The position numbers were made by a program, and so were the translations under genes. Below, in pieces: positions 1 to 6,730 of a DNA stretch of 8,265 bases. The stretch covers positions 1-8,265 of the forward strand of contig JAEEKM010000239.1 of the NCBI GenBank assembly GCA_016282455.1. The letters are read 5' to 3'. Numbering within the stretch: the first letter of the stretch is position 1; every line of letters begins with the position of its first letter. The notes under the pieces were generated by a model, which was not told where the DNA came from, searched no databases, and saw nothing but the letters and a program-made list of their open reading frames with translations. Origin of the DNA: Treponema sp. GTDB taxonomy: Bacteria > Spirochaetota > Spirochaetia > Treponematales > Treponemataceae.

Positions 1-19
1 ACCAGGAATTTGGGAAATA

Positions 20-35
20 GGTTTAACGTTTAACC
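20..35. promoter_or_regulatory. LacI-family-type operator 1
   Basis: The 16-mer GGTTTAACGTTTAACC is palindromic except for one symmetric pair of positions, and its centre AACGTT carries the CpG typical of LacI/GalR-family operators. It matches the sites at 80-95 and 631-646. Its centre lies exactly 60 bp from that of the second site, so a looped or cooperatively bound repressor is possible. The regulator is not in the window. The palindrome is seen; the family assignment is inference from its shape. Confidence 0.65.
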
Positions 36-45
36 AAAAAACAGG

Positions 46-68
46 AAGGTTCTGGAAAGAACTTTTTT
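46..68 (+). terminator. Leader hairpin with T-tract between two operators
   Basis: AAGGTTCT (46-53) and AGAACTTT (58-65) can form an eight-pair stem with one G-U pair around a GGAA tetraloop, and the T run continues to 68. It has the shape of a weak intrinsic terminator. It may end transcription from a gene upstream of the window, or act as an attenuator in the leader of the gene at 129. The stem is AT-rich, so its strength is uncertain. Confidence 0.35.
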
Positions 69-79
69 GTTTGCCAGAA

Positions 80-95
80 GGTTGAACGTTTAACT
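80..95. promoter_or_regulatory. LacI-family-type operator 2
   Basis: GGTTGAACGTTTAACT differs at two positions from the perfect palindrome at 631-646. It lies 33 bases before the start codon at 129, where a bound repressor could block initiation or early elongation. No convincing -35/-10 pair can be assigned around it, so the transcription start is unknown. Confidence 0.7.
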
Positions 96-128
96 GAACA
101 AAATCATTTTATCATTCAGGAGGAAAAA

Positions 129-572
129 ATGAAGTTAGGTAAGTTTGTACTTGCCCTTGGAACAGTTTTTCTTGTACTTGCACTGGTTGCAGTCTTTGTG
201 AGCTGTAATGGTCATGGACTAAAGTATTCAGTGGAAAATGACGGAAAGACAATCATTGCTATTGATATTTCCACAGATCCCACAGCTAAAGATTGGACCA
301 GTGTTGGTTGCTATACCTATAATAGTGAACTTTTTGGAGGGTGGCCTGGAGTTACACTTACAAAATCTGTACAGGATGCAAATATTTTTTACGCAGATAT
401 TAGCGGTAAAGAAGGAAATTGTACTGTTATTTTTAATAATAATGGAGCCGGAGCACAGCTTGCAGATGTTGGTGGAGTCACATTTAAGGCTGGAAAGAAG
501 TATATTTTTAAGTCTGGATCTATTAAAGAATGGAAAGATTATTCAGAAACATATCTGAACGAAACTGAGTAA
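129..572 (+). CDS. Single-module starch-binding-type (CBM26-like) lipoprotein
   Basis: This is a 147-residue predicted lipoprotein. It has a lysine-containing start, a long hydrophobic stretch (residues 6-25) and a spirochete-style lipobox FVSC with Cys26 as the lipid anchor. The mature part is one beta-sandwich module (about 40-138) with the order IIAID, DWTSVGCYTY, FGGWPGV (Trp72-Pro73-Gly74), YADISGKEG, VIFNNNG and AGKKYIF. The aromatic cluster, WPG and 'viFnn.g' pattern resemble starch-binding family 26 modules, so a role in holding alpha-glucan at the cell surface is likely but not proven. The start is supported by AGGAGG at 118-123, five bases before ATG. The module is closely related to modules 3 and 4 of the next protein, suggesting duplication. 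Two LacI-type operators precede it. It contains no enzyme domain. Module and lipobox are seen; ligand is inference. Confidence 0.8.
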   Translation: MKLGKFVLALGTVFLVLALVAVFVSCNGHGLKYSVENDGKTIIAIDISTDPTAKDWTSVGCYTYNSELFGGWPGVTLTKSVQDANIFYADISGKEGNCTVIFNNNGAGAQLADVGGVTFKAGKKYIFKSGSIKEWKDYSETYLNETE

Positions 573-630
573 ATCAAAAGACAAAAAACACCCCCCGGTG
601 ACTGCCTTAAACAGTTGCTTAGAAAAATAA

Positions 631-646
631 AGTTGAACGTTCAACT
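631..646. promoter_or_regulatory. Perfect palindromic LacI-family-type operator 3
   Basis: AGTTGAACGTTCAACT is a perfect 16-bp palindrome lying 26 bases before the start codon at 673 and 14 bases before the AAGGAGG ribosome site (661-667). It gives the consensus for the two imperfect sites upstream. A TATAAA at 646-651 overlaps its right edge but has no clear -35 partner. The site implies separate control of the four-module gene, or an internal block within a longer transcript. Confidence 0.78.
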
Positions 647-672
647 ATAAAAGTTTCCTTAAGGAGGAAAAA

Positions 673-2514
673 ATGAAAGTTAGTGTAAAAAAGATCTTGG
701 GTGTAGCGGCATTTGCACTCGCTGCAACTTTCTTTGCAGGAACCTTCGCTTCCTGTGACACGGGTACAAACCCCGGAACAAATCAATCATCAGATGATGA
801 CGAACTCGCAGATGACCCTGCTTCAGAAGTAAAGTGGGAGTTTGCAGACGAAGGAACAGTTACCCGCATTGCAGTGGAACTGGACGAGAATATTATTGGT
901 GAGAAAGGTTCAGCAGTTACTGAATGGGAAAGCTATAAATTCTACGGCTGGGCAGATAAGAGTGGTTTGAATACAATTTATCCTCTTGGTGGCTGGGGTG
1001 GAACAAAAGCCCAGGTTATTGAAGCTGAAGGTAAAAAGACAATTATCTATGTAAATATTCCTGCCGAAAGTACACCTAAGACAGAAGCAATCAATATAAT
1101 TGTAAATACAGGTGATACAGACCAGATTTCACTTGGCAGCATAAAAGCTGGTGAGCAGAAGATTTACAAAATCACTGGAGAAGGCGAAGAAGCAAAAGCT
1201 GCTCTTGTTGACTGGGCAGAAGAAGATCAGGAAGGTACAGTTGCAGAAGGTGAAGAACCCGAGCCAGAAAAGACAACTGGAAAATACAAATTCGGTGTTA
1301 CAGCAGATTACTATGACATCAAATCTGGTGATAAGATTTATGTATGGTATTGGGGAGACCACAGTTCAGAAGCTGCAGGAAAAACTTATCCTGGTGATGA
1401 GCTTGTTCTTGACGAAACACTTGGAATTTATATTTTTGAAGTAGAAGTAGAAGGTGAAGAAGATTCTTCTATTACAGTAAAGATCAACAAGGGTGGAGAT
1501 ACAGCCCTCTATCAGGGAAGCCTCAAACTTAACCAGACAAAACTCTTTACTCATGCAAAAACTTGGATTGATTGGGACGGAGAAAGCGCAGACACAACTG
1601 AACCTGCCGAGCCTCCCGCACCACCTGCACCAACCGGAGCAGACAGTACAATCATTGCAGTGGATGTTTCAAAAGTAACTGTAGATGGAGCCACTGTGTC
1701 CTGGACAGCAGTTGGAGTCTATACCTATACTAAAGAGCTCTTTGGCGGATGGCCTGGAGTAACTCTCGTTCAGTCAGAAGAGTATCCAAATATTTTCTAT
1801 GCAGATGTAACTGGAAAAGAAGGCAGCGGAACATCTATTGTCTTTAACAAGAATGGAGATTCTTCCCGCAACGAAGGTAAGGTTCTTAATACAGAAGCCG
1901 GAAAGAAATACATCTACTCTACAGCAGACGGTTGGGTTGAATGGGAAGACTTTACAGTAGATGTACTCAATGCACCCCCAGCACCCATCACAGCCGAAAG
2001 CACCCTCATCGCAATCGATGTGTCCACTGACCCTCAGGGCAAAGCTACAGGCTGGACAAATGCAGATGTTGCAGACACAGATACAAGTGAAAACAATATC
2101 TTCGGCGGTAAGAAAGTAATCCTTACAAAGTCTACAAGCAATGCAAACATCTGGTACGCTGACATCAGTGGAAAAGAAGGAACTGCAAAACTTGTTTTCA
2201 GCAACACTAAATCTGCTACTCGTGAAGCAAACGCAGCAGTAACAATCGAAGCCGGCAAGAAGTACATCTACAAAGCAGGCGATGTAGTTGAATGGACAGA
2301 CTTCTCCCTCGCCGTAATCAACGCAGAAGACAAAGAAGCAGAAGAAACAGAACCTGCAGTTACCCCAGACACAGGTGATGATGGTGACACAACACCAGCT
2401 GCCGGCGATGACACAACTGGTGAAAATCCAGACGAAGGTGTACCACCAGAAGAACTTAACCCACCGGAAGATGATGAGACAGACCCAACAACTGTACCTG
2501 GAGACGGTGAGTAA
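673..2514 (+). CDS. Four-module surface glycan-binding lipoprotein, acidic tail
   Basis: This 613-residue predicted lipoprotein has a signal peptide with lipobox FASC, lipidated at Cys28. Four beta-sandwich-like modules follow. Module 1 (about 52-182, with FYGWAD and GGWGG) and module 2 (about 203-302, with YVWYWGD and TYPGDE) are divergent. Module 3 (about 324-427) keeps FGGWPGV and IVFNKNG. Module 4 (about 442-544) keeps YADISGKEG but has FGGKKV where WPG should be. Linkers between later modules are Pro/Ala-rich (PAPPAP-type), and residues 551-613 form a Pro/Thr/Asp/Glu-rich tail. Modules 3 and 4 match the single module of the preceding lipoprotein and resemble CBM26 starch-binding domains. 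By analogy with SusE/SusF, it probably holds polysaccharide at the outer surface; the exact glycan is unknown. AAGGAGG at 661-667 sets the start. A perfect LacI-type operator lies just upstream. Confidence 0.82.
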   Translation: MKVSVKKILGVAAFALAATFFAGTFASCDTGTNPGTNQSSDDDELADDPASEVKWEFADEGTVTRIAVELDENIIGEKGSAVTEWESYKFYGWADKSGLNTIYPLGGWGGTKAQVIEAEGKKTIIYVNIPAESTPKTEAINIIVNTGDTDQISLGSIKAGEQKIYKITGEGEEAKAALVDWAEEDQEGTVAEGEEPEPEKTTGKYKFGVTADYYDIKSGDKIYVWYWGDHSSEAAGKTYPGDELVLDETLGIYIFEVEVEGEEDSSITVKINKGGDTALYQGSLKLNQTKLFTHAKTWIDWDGESADTTEPAEPPAPPAPTGADSTIIAVDVSKVTVDGATVSWTAVGVYTYTKELFGGWPGVTLVQSEEYPNIFYADVTGKEGSGTSIVFNKNGDSSRNEGKVLNTEAGKKYIYSTADGWVEWEDFTVDVLNAPPAPITAESTLIAIDVSTDPQGKATGWTNADVADTDTSENNIFGGKKVILTKSTSNANIWYADISGKEGTAKLVFSNTKSATREANAAVTIEAGKKYIYKAGDVVEWTDFSLAVINAEDKEAEETEPAVTPDTGDDGDTTPAAGDDTTGENPDEGVPPEELNPPEDDETDPTTVPGDGE

Positions 2515-2524
2515 AAAAAATCAG

Positions 2525-2557
2525 GAGACTGTTCTTTAAGAAGGGCAGTCTCTTTTT
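2525..2557 (+). terminator. Intrinsic terminator directly before the porin gene
   Basis: GAGACTG (2525-2531) pairs with CAGTCTC (2546-2552), an inner TTCTT can pair with AAGAA, and TTTTT follows (2553-2557). An A8 run just before the stem gives a U-run on the other strand. It starts ten bases after the stop of the four-module gene and ends only 14 bases before the ATG at 2572, leaving no room for a promoter between. The downstream gene must therefore depend on read-through or on a promoter inside or before the hairpin. Confidence 0.8.
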
Positions 2558-2571
2558 GAACGGAGAACAGC

Positions 2572-4116
2572 ATGAAAAAATCAGCAAAAAAAATAACAGC
2601 AGCCCTTCTTACTGCGGGAGCAATTCTTTGCGGAACAAATGCTTTCGCAGGTGAGACAGGAACAAACGCTTCAACAGAATTCAAAATCAAAACAAGAACT
2701 TCTTTTGGCGTAGATTTGGACAGCCCCTATAACATGGGTTTGTACAATGAACTTTTGGACATGGCTTATGTTGTACACATGGGACCAGGCGGCGGCTCAA
2801 ACAAAATGAGTTCTGCAAAAGGACCTGTAGGCTTTATCACCTTCAGTGTGTATGACTTTGGCATCCAGCTTCAGCAGGACAAGGGTACCCTCAACAAAGC
2901 AATCGAGAGCACCTTCACTTTGGGAAACCTTCGCAGTGGAATTAACTGGGGTCCCTGGACAATGGGCTTTTACGGAAGCAACACAGAAAACTTCCTCTGT
3001 ACCTGGAACAAGAGCCTTGAGTTTGTGGACTACAAGATTCAGTCAAACTGGGCCAGCATGGGAACAAGCGTAGGTCTCCGCCGCAAAGCATACGTTGCAT
3101 CTGTAGATCCACTTGACAGTGACACCCGTGATTACGGCGTAGGAAAATATTACTCCTATGAATATCCTCTTGTGGAACAGGCAAATGACGGCCAGGGACT
3201 GGACTTCCTTGACTTTACAATTCCTTCTTCCGCAGGTTTTGTAAACTTAATGTACAACAGACCGGATTCCTTCGGTGTTGACCTTAAGCTCGCAAGTGAA
3301 AATGCCTTTACCGCAGGTGCAAACTCCGTTCATGATTACAACGGTGTAGCAGGTGCAGTAGACTTTTTCTTTACACCAGCATTTGCTCAGGGACTTCGTC
3401 TTCTTGGTACAGTGGCCGGAACCTGGAACTATGGTGCTGACCACAATGCAGATGCCCTCGGAGCAGCTGCAAAAGTGGGATACACCTACTACTTTAACGA
3501 AGACATGAGCATTGAACCCTATGTTGGTTTTGACTCAAAACTTTCTCTTGAAGATGACTGGAGTCTTAACGGAAACGGCTGGGAACTTTCTACCGGTGCA
3601 ACCGTTCGCTGGCCCGGAAGCTACGGCTGGCTTACAGACTACATCACTGCTGACGAAGGTCGTGTCTTCCCTGGTATGAGCCTTGCATACGCAGTATATC
3701 AGGCAAACTCAACTGCAGATCTTGAGCAGAACCTTAAGTTCACCCTCTTTGAACCCCGTGGTGATGACGGTGCTTTCTATGTACTCGGTTCAGAAATGAT
3801 TGTAGACGTAAACAAGATTGGAACAAAAGACTGGGAGCTTCTTGCAACCCTTTACTTTGACGCAGAGTTCTCTACAAAGAAAATGGGTCTTGGTTTCCGC
3901 GGAACCCTCATCCCCTGGACAACAATCTACTACGATAACGTTGCCAATGGAGATGCAAGAGAAAATGCCCTTAAGACAGACTTTGGTGTAAAACTCCGTG
4001 ATGCAGTTCCAAACACAGTTCTTGGTCTTACCTGGCTCAGTGGAAATCTCATTCCCTCCGGTTCAACAAAAGCAAGACTCGGTTATGTTCGCCTGAGTGC
4101 AGAAATTACATTCTAA
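2572..4116 (+). CDS. Outer-membrane beta-barrel, putative porin
   Basis: The 514-residue product begins with a Sec signal peptide (basic MKKSAKK, hydrophobic core, likely cleavage after AFA at residue 26). It ends in LGYVRLSAEITF, a terminal amphipathic strand with C-terminal Phe as in BAM-assembled outer-membrane proteins. The mature chain alternates polar and aromatic residues, has many Gly/Asn/Asp turns, and contains no catalytic motif I recognise. It is probably a diffusion or sugar porin moving oligosaccharides released or captured by the neighbouring lipoproteins. That substrate is inferred from position only; I cannot assign a named family. Start: GGAG at 2562-2565, six bases before ATG. 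A terminator hairpin lies immediately upstream and another immediately downstream. Cys20 lies in the signal region but lacks a proper lipobox, so lipidation is unlikely. Confidence 0.72.
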   Translation: MKKSAKKITAALLTAGAILCGTNAFAGETGTNASTEFKIKTRTSFGVDLDSPYNMGLYNELLDMAYVVHMGPGGGSNKMSSAKGPVGFITFSVYDFGIQLQQDKGTLNKAIESTFTLGNLRSGINWGPWTMGFYGSNTENFLCTWNKSLEFVDYKIQSNWASMGTSVGLRRKAYVASVDPLDSDTRDYGVGKYYSYEYPLVEQANDGQGLDFLDFTIPSSAGFVNLMYNRPDSFGVDLKLASENAFTAGANSVHDYNGVAGAVDFFFTPAFAQGLRLLGTVAGTWNYGADHNADALGAAAKVGYTYYFNEDMSIEPYVGFDSKLSLEDDWSLNGNGWELSTGATVRWPGSYGWLTDYITADEGRVFPGMSLAYAVYQANSTADLEQNLKFTLFEPRGDDGAFYVLGSEMIVDVNKIGTKDWELLATLYFDAEFSTKKMGLGFRGTLIPWTTIYYDNVANGDARENALKTDFGVKLRDAVPNTVLGLTWLSGNLIPSGSTKARLGYVRLSAEITF

Positions 4117-4130
4117 AAAACTGTTCCCCC

Positions 4131-4198
4131 AATGGTATGTGTTTGCTTTCTGTTCTTTCCTCCAATACAGATCGGGAAGCAGGGCATACCATTTTTTT
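4131..4198 (+). terminator. Long hairpin terminator before the esterase gene
   Basis: AATGGTATG (4131-4139) pairs perfectly with CATACCATT (4185-4193), and the T run continues to 4198. Inside, TGCTTTC (4144-4150) can pair with GGAAGCA (4175-4181) through one G-U pair, extending the stem past a small internal loop. It lies 14 bases after the porin stop and 27 before the next start codon, the same placement as the hairpin before the porin gene. Confidence 0.75.
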
Positions 4199-4225
4199 AC
4201 CCTTGCTAATAAATGGAGACAAAAA

Positions 4226-5620
4226 ATGAAAATTATTAACTTGATTACACTTGCTGCGTGTTCTATAGTTTTTGCAGGAGGCCTTATGTCTTGCAACGCA
4301 ACAACAAATAATAATGCTTATGATGAAGCAACTACAGTTTTTATGTCCGGAGCAGATGACCTTGCAAACAGCCGTGTTCATACAAAAGTTCAGGGTTATG
4401 CAAGTTCAAATTTAAGAAGCGGAGCAACCGACCCCCTTGAAGTAGGAAACCTTACAAATGGTGCCGTTTCTGAAGGAAACTACATCATTGCAAACACAAC
4501 AGGCGGTGACACAAAACCCTGGTTTGCAGTTGACTTAGGCGAAGTCCGTGAAATAAATAAAATCCGTATCGTAGCCGGTGCAGGTCAGCATGCAGACGGA
4601 AACTACGAAGATGCTTTCCCAACAGAGTACAAGGTTCAGTATGCGGAAGAAACTGCTGATGTAGAGTCCGCCGCAGAAATTGCCACCCTCACATGGAATA
4701 CAATCGAAGAAGTAAAGGATGCAACCCTTGCAACCCGCAGCATCACTTTTACAAACAAAAGTGCCCGCTATGTGCGTGTTCAGGTAGAAAAATATTTTGA
4801 CAGATACTGTGCCCTTCTTGAAATAAATGTTTATGGTCCTGACAAGTCAAAGGCTCTTTCAGAACTGGGAAAAGAAATCAACATTCTCTTTATCGGTAAC
4901 TCAATCACTTACTACAACAATGTGTGGAGTCAGTTTGAGGCAATTGCACTTTCCAAAGGACACAACGTTCATTCAACCGCCTGTGTTTACGGTGGAAAAT
5001 CAATTGAGTATCACTCTACCTCCCACAATGCAGAGACTGCAATAAAGGCCGGTAACTATGACTATGTTGTTCTGCAGGACAACTGTTCCAACTTTAACAC
5101 AGAAAAACTTCTTTCAGGTTCAGAAGTAATCATTCCAAAAATCAAGCAGTACAGCCCCAATGCAAAAATTGTTTACTACCAGACCTGGACTAAACAGGAT
5201 TCAAGAAGCCGTGCAGATGAATACATTCAGGGCTACCTTTCTGCCGCAAAAGAATATGGCGACTATCTTGCCCCTGTAGGAGAAGCCTTCTACGACCTTT
5301 GCAAGACAAGAAAATTTGAATACTACGATGACGGACTTCATTCACAGCCCACAGGTTCTTTCCTTGCCGCAAGTACCATCTACTATTCAATCTTCCTGGA
5401 TGAAGAGCCGCTTAAGCTTACAAACAAACGCTACAACTACATCAACACCCTTATCAATGCAAATGTGTCTGACTGTAAGAATGGAATAAACGAAACTTAC
5501 GGTTCAGATGTAATTGCCCTCTGCGACAGTCTTGCACACCAGTATGCTCATGCAGTTCTTCCTGCTTTGAAGGATACAACAGGCGAAGTAACTTACACCT
5601 CTGTTTCTGCAACTAAATAA
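4226..5620 (+). CDS. F5/8C (CBM32-like) plus SGNH/DUF4886-type hydrolase lipoprotein
   Basis: The 464-residue product has a lipoprotein signal with lipobox LMSC (Cys23). Residues about 56-204 form an F5/8 type C, discoidin-like domain: WFAVDLGEVREINKIRI near the middle, and RYVRVQVEKY then EINVYG at the end. A catalytic domain (about 217-395) shows SGNH blocks: FIGNSIT with nucleophile Ser226, Gly257 in YGGKS, Asn286 in LQDNCSNF, and Asp369/His372 in DDGLH. Spacing and the IGNS start resemble DUF4886-type members. The likely activity is removal of ester groups such as acetyl from a glycan at the cell surface, with the F5/8C domain holding the substrate; the substrate is unknown. The start at 4226 is chosen because GGAG (4215-4218) lies seven bases upstream and the signal peptide begins there. 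An in-frame ATG at 4097 would translate the terminator hairpin. Confidence 0.82.
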   Translation: MKIINLITLAACSIVFAGGLMSCNATTNNNAYDEATTVFMSGADDLANSRVHTKVQGYASSNLRSGATDPLEVGNLTNGAVSEGNYIIANTTGGDTKPWFAVDLGEVREINKIRIVAGAGQHADGNYEDAFPTEYKVQYAEETADVESAAEIATLTWNTIEEVKDATLATRSITFTNKSARYVRVQVEKYFDRYCALLEINVYGPDKSKALSELGKEINILFIGNSITYYNNVWSQFEAIALSKGHNVHSTACVYGGKSIEYHSTSHNAETAIKAGNYDYVVLQDNCSNFNTEKLLSGSEVIIPKIKQYSPNAKIVYYQTWTKQDSRSRADEYIQGYLSAAKEYGDYLAPVGEAFYDLCKTRKFEYYDDGLHSQPTGSFLAASTIYYSIFLDEEPLKLTNKRYNYINTLINANVSDCKNGINETYGSDVIALCDSLAHQYAHAVLPALKDTTGEVTYTSVSATK

Positions 5621-5647
5621 AGATTCGCTTTTATAAAATGCACGCCC

Positions 5648-5724
5648 GAATGCGGTGTTTTTTTCCGACCGGTGGTTTTTCCCAATTTTCCATTTGCCGG
5701 AAAAAGATGCCGCATTCTTTTTTT
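5648..5724 (+). terminator. Terminator between convergent operons
   Basis: GAATGCGG (5648-5655) pairs with CCGCATTC (5710-5717), followed by seven T (5718-5724). Inside, TTTTTCCG can pair with CGGAAAAA, giving a long interrupted stem. It ends the + strand hydrolase transcript. The hairpin can also form on the opposite strand, where genes converge, but there the distal U-run is weak (ATTTTAT), so its effect on the - strand operon is less certain. Confidence 0.75.
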
Positions 5725-5731
5725 ATGCAGA

Positions 5732-6730
5732 CTAAAAATCCCTGTAGGCAGCAAGAAAGTTTTCTTCCAGATCCTGACCAAGGCGCACAAGGGCAAGACT
5801 GTAGGCGTTTTTAATTGAACTGTGGGTGTAACGGGGGTAAGCTTTTGAATAAGACTCTACCTGCTGACCGTTTTTGTTTTCAATAATAATATTCATGTCC
5901 GGGCGCACAAAATCTCCGGCTTCATAACTTTCTTCTGAAAAGTGAAGGTCAACAAAAATTCTGTAGTCCCATCTGCTTTTATTATTTGAAAGAACAAAAC
6001 CGCTTTCCTGCATAAGGGAATTTATCTTTGCCACAAGGGAAGAATAATCCTTGTTTTTACAGTCTACATAAAAAACTGCCGCTTTCTTTTTTCCTTCTGC
6101 GAGGGCTTTTATTTTTGCATAATCATTAAGTTTTTTGATGTACATTTCACTTCCGTCCGGGTTTACGGTCAGGGAAGCATCAATGTAGTAAGAGGCAAGT
6201 TCAAGTAGTTTTTTTGCTTTTTGCAAATACAAGAGCTGATACAAAATTTCATTTTCATCAGCGGCATTTTTTAAGACAATATCTGTCTCCGTAAAAAGAG
6301 GTTCAATTTTCCCTTCGTAATATTTCCATGCCTCCGCCCGGTTTATGAAACCTGCCACATAATATTTTTTTTCATTCTTTGAATAATAGGGTTCAGAAAA
6401 ATGAATGCAGAAAAACTCAGCGTCAGAAAGAATACTTTCTTTTTGAAGAAGATTTTTTTCCTGCGTAGTGTGAGTTCTTTCTCCATCAACAATTGAATTG
6501 TATTCACTAACTGCTTTTGTAACAAATTGAACTTTTGTTTTAAAATTTAAGGCAAGGGAAGAAACTGCATCACTCTCTGCTTTTTTAATTGTAGAGCCTT
6601 CTCCAATCATGCGTATGTATTCTTTTGTTGGGTAAACTTTTTCAAGAGAAGTAAGCCACTTGGGTGCTACGGCAAAAAGTGAAGAACTTAAAGTGAGCAT
6701 AAAAAAAGTAACTGCTTTATTTTTTTTCAT
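5732..6730 (-). CDS. LPP20-like secreted envelope protein
   Basis: This 332-residue protein has a Sec signal peptide (MKKNKAVTFF...SSSLFA, cleavage about residue 20-22) and no lipobox Cys. Residues about 24-70 (PKW, YPTKEYIRMIGEG, then alternating Ala in KKAESDAVSSLA) match the style of LPP20-family proteins: a conserved G-x-G followed by an Ala-rich helix. A helical middle (about 150-212) and a second alpha/beta-like part (about 216-332, with AVFYVDC and DYRIFVDLHF) follow. Function is not established; LPP20-type proteins often accompany CsgG- or FlgO-type partners in the envelope, as here. I chose ATG at 6730: AAGGAG lies seven bases upstream, whereas ATGs at 6748 and 6736 would put the ribosome site inside or against the start. 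Its first 14 bases overlap the end of the shifted frame of the upstream gene, implying translational coupling. It is the last gene of the operon. Confidence 0.68.
   Translation of the reverse strand: MKKNKAVTFFMLTLSSSLFAVAPKWLTSLEKVYPTKEYIRMIGEGSTIKKAESDAVSSLALNFKTKVQFVTKAVSEYNSIVDGERTHTTQEKNLLQKESILSDAEFFCIHFSEPYYSKNEKKYYVAGFINRAEAWKYYEGKIEPLFTETDIVLKNAADENEILYQLLYLQKAKKLLELASYYIDASLTVNPDGSEMYIKKLNDYAKIKALAEGKKKAAVFYVDCKNKDYSSLVAKINSLMQESGFVLSNNKSRWDYRIFVDLHFSEESYEAGDFVRPDMNIIIENKNGQQVESYSKAYPRYTHSSIKNAYSLALVRLGQDLEENFLAAYRDF

Noticed and set aside
238..558. 106-codon + strand frame inside the first lipoprotein gene
   Set aside because: It overlaps a well-supported gene with signal peptide and conserved module, and shows no ribosome site or domain of its own.
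589..625. Possible terminator between the two lipoprotein genes (CACC/GGTG and ACTG/CAGT stems)
   Set aside because: Stems are only four pairs long and no T-tract follows, so termination here is not supported.
20..646. CRISPR-like repeat array from the three similar 16-mers
   Set aside because: The copies are palindromic, unevenly spaced (one interval spans a whole gene) and lie before start codons, which fits operators and not an array.
2268..2690. 140-codon - strand open frame rich in Ser/Pro/Val
   Set aside because: It is the antisense shadow of the repetitive Pro/Thr/Asp tail of the lipoprotein, crosses the terminator and the porin start, and has no recognisable protein features.
4097..4225. 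In-frame ATG at 4097 extending the hydrolase by 43 residues
   Set aside because: It would overlap the porin end, translate the terminator hairpin and push the lipoprotein signal into the interior. GGAG before 4226 and the signal peptide beginning there fit much better.
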